Positions 61,786 to 64,000 of a stretch of DNA of 64,000 nt are shown piece after piece (positions within the stretch are counted from its first letter, which is position 1; each line of letters starts with the position of its first letter). Under the pieces are notes generated by a model. The model did not search any database and was not told where the DNA came from. It saw nothing but the letters and a program-made list of their open reading frames with translations. A program made the translations under genes and the position numbers. The DNA comes from Desulfitobacterium dichloroeliminans LMG P-21439 (GTDB taxonomy: Bacteria > Bacillota > Desulfitobacteriia > Desulfitobacteriales > Desulfitobacteriaceae). The DNA is taken from positions 31,001 through 95,000 of the forward strand of contig NC_019903.1 of the NCBI RefSeq assembly GCF_000243135.2. Direction: 5' to 3'.

Positions 61786-62751
61786 ATGCGTTTAGGAAAT
61801 TTTGATTTTGAATTACCCGTGTTTCTTGCTCCGATGGCAGGAGTTACAGATAAGGCCTTTCGAGAGACAGTTCGCTCTGTGGGAGGACGTCATGTCTGGA
61901 CAGAGATGATCAGTGATAAAGCCTTAACCTATCTGAATTCGCGGACCCTAGAGATGTTGGATCTCTCAGGGGAGGATTCCCCACGGATTGTTCAGCTCTT
62001 TGGCTCGGAACCAGAAGTCATGGCGAAGGCGGCAACCTTAGCTGTGGCGAGAGATGCCGACATAATTGATATTAATATGGGATGTCCGACCCTTAAGATT
62101 GTCAAAAATGGGGAAGGCTCAGCCTTGTTGAGGGACCTTCCCTTAGCTGAACGGATCGCTGCAGCCGTTGTTAAAGCAGTGGAAGTTCCTGTGACGGTTA
62201 AGATGCGTTTGGGATGGACAGAAGATGAGATTATCGCACCTGAATTAGCTAAACGTATGGAAAGTGTCGGCGTCCAAATGGTCAGTGTGCATGGCCGAAC
62301 CCGTGAGCAATTTTACTCTGGAACAGCTAATCGCGATTGGATCAGGAAAGTAAAAGAAGGTGTAAAAATCCCTGTCATCGCCAATGGGGATATTTTTTCT
62401 GTTCAGGATGCCCAAAAGATCCTAAGAGAAACAGGCTGCGATGGTGTGATGGTAGGCAGAGGTGCTCTTGGAAATCCTTGGCTTATTCCGCAAATAGACC
62501 AATTTTTAAATCAGGGAATCCTACGAGAAGAACCTTCCCTAGAGGAGAAAATTCGGGTAGCTTCGGAACACTTTGAGCGGGTCCTAAAATATAAGGGGGA
62601 ACGAGTTGGCCTGAACGAAATGCGTAAGCATGCTGTCTGGTACATTAAAGGAATTCGTAATGCAGCATTATTGCGTGACCAAATCATGCAAACCAAAACA
62701 TCCGGCGCAATGAAGGATTTATTCCAAAGGATTTTAAAAGAAAATGTATAA
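61786..62751 (+). CDS. dusB: tRNA-dihydrouridine synthase DusB
   Basis: 321 aa from ATG 61786 after TTGGAGA. FMN barrel with FLAPMAGVTDKAFRE, DINMGCPTLKIVKNGEGSAL, VSVHGRTREQFYSGTANRDW and VMVGRGALGNPW; the catalytic Cys is in MGCP. It follows coaX by 18 bp, as in many Firmicutes. It probably ends the birA-coaX-dusB run. Confidence 0.95.
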   Translation: MRLGNFDFELPVFLAPMAGVTDKAFRETVRSVGGRHVWTEMISDKALTYLNSRTLEMLDLSGEDSPRIVQLFGSEPEVMAKAATLAVARDADIIDINMGCPTLKIVKNGEGSALLRDLPLAERIAAAVVKAVEVPVTVKMRLGWTEDEIIAPELAKRMESVGVQMVSVHGRTREQFYSGTANRDWIRKVKEGVKIPVIANGDIFSVQDAQKILRETGCDGVMVGRGALGNPWLIPQIDQFLNQGILREEPSLEEKIRVASEHFERVLKYKGERVGLNEMRKHAVWYIKGIRNAALLRDQIMQTKTSGAMKDLFQRILKENV

Positions 62752-62825
62752 GCAAAATTGTATCAGGAAGAATATTAGAGCATATTAGTAACAGAAAATC
62801 GTCGGAAAGGGACTTCGCGGGAACC

Positions 62826-62854
62826 TTGACAATATTTTGAAGTGAACATATAAT
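62826..62854 (+). promoter_or_regulatory. Consensus sigma-A promoter of greA
   Basis: TTGACA (62826-62831), 17-bp spacer, TATAAT (62849-62854): a perfect match at both hexamers. Predicted start near 62861. Confidence 0.85.
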
Positions 62855-62861
62855 ACGAGTA

Positions 62862-62883
62862 ATGTAAATAGCTATGTTTACAT
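62862..62883 (+). promoter_or_regulatory. Operator-like palindrome at the greA start site
   Basis: ATGTAAA (62862-62868) and TTTACAT (62877-62883) are a perfect 7-bp inverted repeat, 8 bp apart, beginning at about +1 to +2. The position suits a repressor; the protein is unknown. Confidence 0.5.
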
Positions 62884-62967
62884 ATTATGGAATTAAGGCC
62901 CTAATTTTAAATGAAGCGCAAGAGAAGAAGCGCCATGCGTAGGATGAGAAAAGGGAGCGGATTGTGA

Positions 62968-63438
62968 ATGGCCGAAAAGGAAGTAATTTTAACCATTGAA
63001 GGATTGAAAAGATTAGAAGAAGAACTAGAACTTCTAAAGACTTTAAAGCGACGCGAAGTGGCAGAGCGAATTAAGCAGGCCATCGAGTTCGGCGATATCA
63101 GCGAAAACTCAGAGTATGATGACGCCAAAAATGAACAAGCTTTTATTGAAGGACGTATTATTACTCTGGAGAAAATGTTGAGAAATGCTCGGGTCATCGA
63201 CGATTTAGAAGGCAGTGAAATTGTCGCTCTCGGCACAACAGTGGTTCTGAGAGATAAAGATTACGGTGATGAAGAGGAATATACCATCGTCGGGTCTGCA
63301 GAGGCGGACCCGACTTCCAATAAAATTTCCAATGAATCGCCAGTAGGAAAAGCTGTTTTGGGTCAACCCAAAGGAGTTATCGTGGAAGTTAATGTTCCAG
63401 CCGGTATTCTCCACTATGAGATTCTTGATATTCGTTAA
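62968..63438 (+). CDS. greA: Transcription elongation factor GreA
   Basis: 156 aa. N-terminal coiled coil ([20 protein letters not shown]) with acidic tip [16 protein letters not shown]-terminal FKBP-like domain ([24 protein letters not shown]). It rescues backtracked RNA polymerase. It has a fully consensus promoter about 105 bp upstream. A leader of that length carries the palindrome. It precedes lysS as in other Firmicutes. Confidence 0.97.
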   Translation: MAEKEVILTIEGLKRLEEELELLKTLKRREVAERIKQAIEFGDISENSEYDDAKNEQAFIEGRIITLEKMLRNARVIDDLEGSEIVALGTTVVLRDKDYGDEEEYTIVGSAEADPTSNKISNESPVGKAVLGQPKGVIVEVNVPAGILHYEILDIR

Positions 63439-63664
63439 TCTGTAAGCTATGTATTCTCGCGAGTCTGGGTTTTAGTGAAGGCCATTGATAGGCCGATGTT
63501 TTATAATACACCAGAAGGCGGTGCCTTCGGTTGATAGTATATCGCAGCTTGGGCAGTCGCCGTCGTCTCCGGACAACAAGTGCGAAAGCAGTGCTTTCGT
63601 CGCGTCAGCCAAGTTTTGTATAATGATAAGTCGGCAAGAGCTCTTGCCGACACTTTGTTTTACC
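63439..63664 (+). other. Structured intergenic region between greA and lysS
   Basis: No gene found. Stems in order: TCTGG (63464-63468) / CCAGA (63511-63515) enclosing GGCC / GGCC; GAAGGC / GCCTTC (63514-63528); CTTGG (63548-63552) / CCAAG (63609-63613) enclosing GTC/GAC and CGAAAGC / GCTTTCG (63583-63599). A perfect 22-bp palindrome follows at 63630-63651. A TATAAT lies at 63619. Confidence 0.5.
63630..63660 (+). terminator. Palindromic terminator before lysS
   Basis: GTCGGCAAGAG / CTCTTGCCGAC is an 11-bp perfect arm pair with no spacer, followed by ACTTTGTTTT. It may end greA or the structured region upstream. Confidence 0.65.
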
Positions 63665-63709
63665 ATCAGTGGTGGCGGAGTAAAACTTTTTGACTGGAAA
63701 TGTTGTTTA

Positions 63710-63738
63710 TTGCCACTTGGTTTTGGTAAAATTATAAA
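63710..63738 (+). promoter_or_regulatory. Promoter of lysS
   Basis: TTGCCA (63710-63715), 17-bp spacer, TATAAA (63733-63738); start near 63745, just upstream of a GGGGG ribosome site. Confidence 0.6.
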
Positions 63739-63764
63739 AGGAACTACTGTTGGGGGTATGATTG

Positions 63765-64000
63765 ATGGATGAAGTGAATGATCTCTGGCGGGTACGCTTG
63801 GACAAGCTTGCTCAGTTAAGAGAATATGGAGTAGAGCCCTATGCGGATCAATATCAGAGAACACATATGGCCCAGGAAATTTTGGATGGTTTCGAGGCTC
63901 TAGAAGGTCAAGAAGTCAAGATTGCAGGCCGTATGATGTCCAAAAGGGACCAAGGTAAAGTTATATTTACGCATGTACAGGATTTTAGTGGACAGATACA
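63765..64000 (+). CDS. lysS: Lysyl-tRNA synthetase, 5' part (cut by window end)
   Basis: 78 codons are visible from ATG 63765. The sequence DLWRVRLDKLAQLREYGVEPY, in part, and GRMMSKRDQGKVIFTHVQD are the N-terminal helix and OB-fold of class II LysRS. The greA-lysS order is conserved in Firmicutes. The catalytic domain is outside the window. No T-box is seen upstream. Confidence 0.93.
   Translation, partial: MDEVNDLWRVRLDKLAQLREYGVEPYADQYQRTHMAQEILDGFEALEGQEVKIAGRMMSKRDQGKVIFTHVQDFSGQI

Noticed and set aside
63439..63764. T-box leader for lysS
   Set aside because: No T-box sequence, no specifier loop or AG-bulge pattern could be recognised, and a promoter lies downstream of the structured region.
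1..64000. CRISPR arrays, insertion sequences, prophage genes, rRNA or tRNA genes
   Set aside because: None were recognised on either strand; there are no regularly spaced repeats and no transposase or integrase frames.

Overview
The window comes from the chromosome of an endospore-forming, low- to mid-GC Firmicute of the class Clostridia. Gene order and protein character look most like Desulfitobacterium (Peptococcaceae); that genus call is inference from memory of the family, not from a search. The backbone is the conserved origin-proximal block known from Bacillus subtilis (yaaT-yabA-rsmI-abrB-metG-tatD-yabE-rnmV-ksgA-yabG-ispE-purR-spoVG-glmU-prs-pth-fin-mfd-prsA-spoVT-yabN-hup-rqcP-yabP-yabQ-divIC-yabR-spoIIE-tilS-ftsH), followed by ndk, fhs, folate, pantothenate, NAD and biotin genes, then coaX, dusB, greA and the start of lysS. 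I see no rRNA, tRNA, insertion sequence, prophage or CRISPR array.

Layout. 1-10.9 kb: replication control, 16S rRNA methylation, the AbrB regulator (minus strand), MetRS, TatD, two 3D-domain wall proteins, the CwlD amidase, a GH18 lipoprotein, RnmV and KsgA. 10.9-18.2 kb: a fused methylenetetrahydrofolate reductase, a chemoreceptor, a membrane acyltransferase-like protein, a glycosyltransferase, YabG and a minimal L,D-transpeptidase, with a large palindromic element at 17.57-17.78 kb. 18.3-21.8 kb: cyanophycinase and cyanophycin synthetase, a nitrogen-storage module lying where Bacillus has veg and sspF. 22-28.5 kb: ispE, GntR, purR, spoVG, glmU, prs and a PRC-barrel protein. 28.5-36 kb: pth, an ECF sigma/DUF4179 pair, YtoQ, an ArsC/Spx-like protein, an unlisted 58-aa Fin homologue, and mfd. 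36-46.3 kb: PrsA-like foldase, SpoVT, YabN/MazG, HU, RqcP, YabP, YabQ, a small HTH protein with DivIC, YabR, SpoIIE and TilS. 46.4-52.2 kb: FtsH, Ndk, two DUF881 proteins and Fhs. 52.3-64 kb: HD protein, folP-folB-folK, DUF2520-panC-panD, nadB-nadC-birA-coaX-dusB, greA, and lysS (cut by the window end).

Functionally the window joins sporulation control (abrB, spoVG, fin, spoVT, spoIIE, yabG, yabP, yabQ, cwlD) with cofactor synthesis and one-carbon metabolism. Several regulatory signals can be read directly: a Spo0A-type box downstream of the abrB promoter, a sigma-H-like promoter for spoVG, forespore-type promoters for fin and spoVT, and a 21-bp-spacer promoter before spoIIE.

The least ordinary items are (i) a ~210-bp nested inverted-repeat element at 17571-17781 that can fold into a multi-helix RNA or cruciform, (ii) a cluster of DnaA-box-like sites just downstream of a consensus promoter in front of a small HTH gene and divIC, (iii) a leader with mutually exclusive terminator and antiterminator helices before DUF2520-panC-panD, (iv) a hairpin that hides the fin ribosome-binding site, and (v) a second structured intergenic region between greA and lysS.
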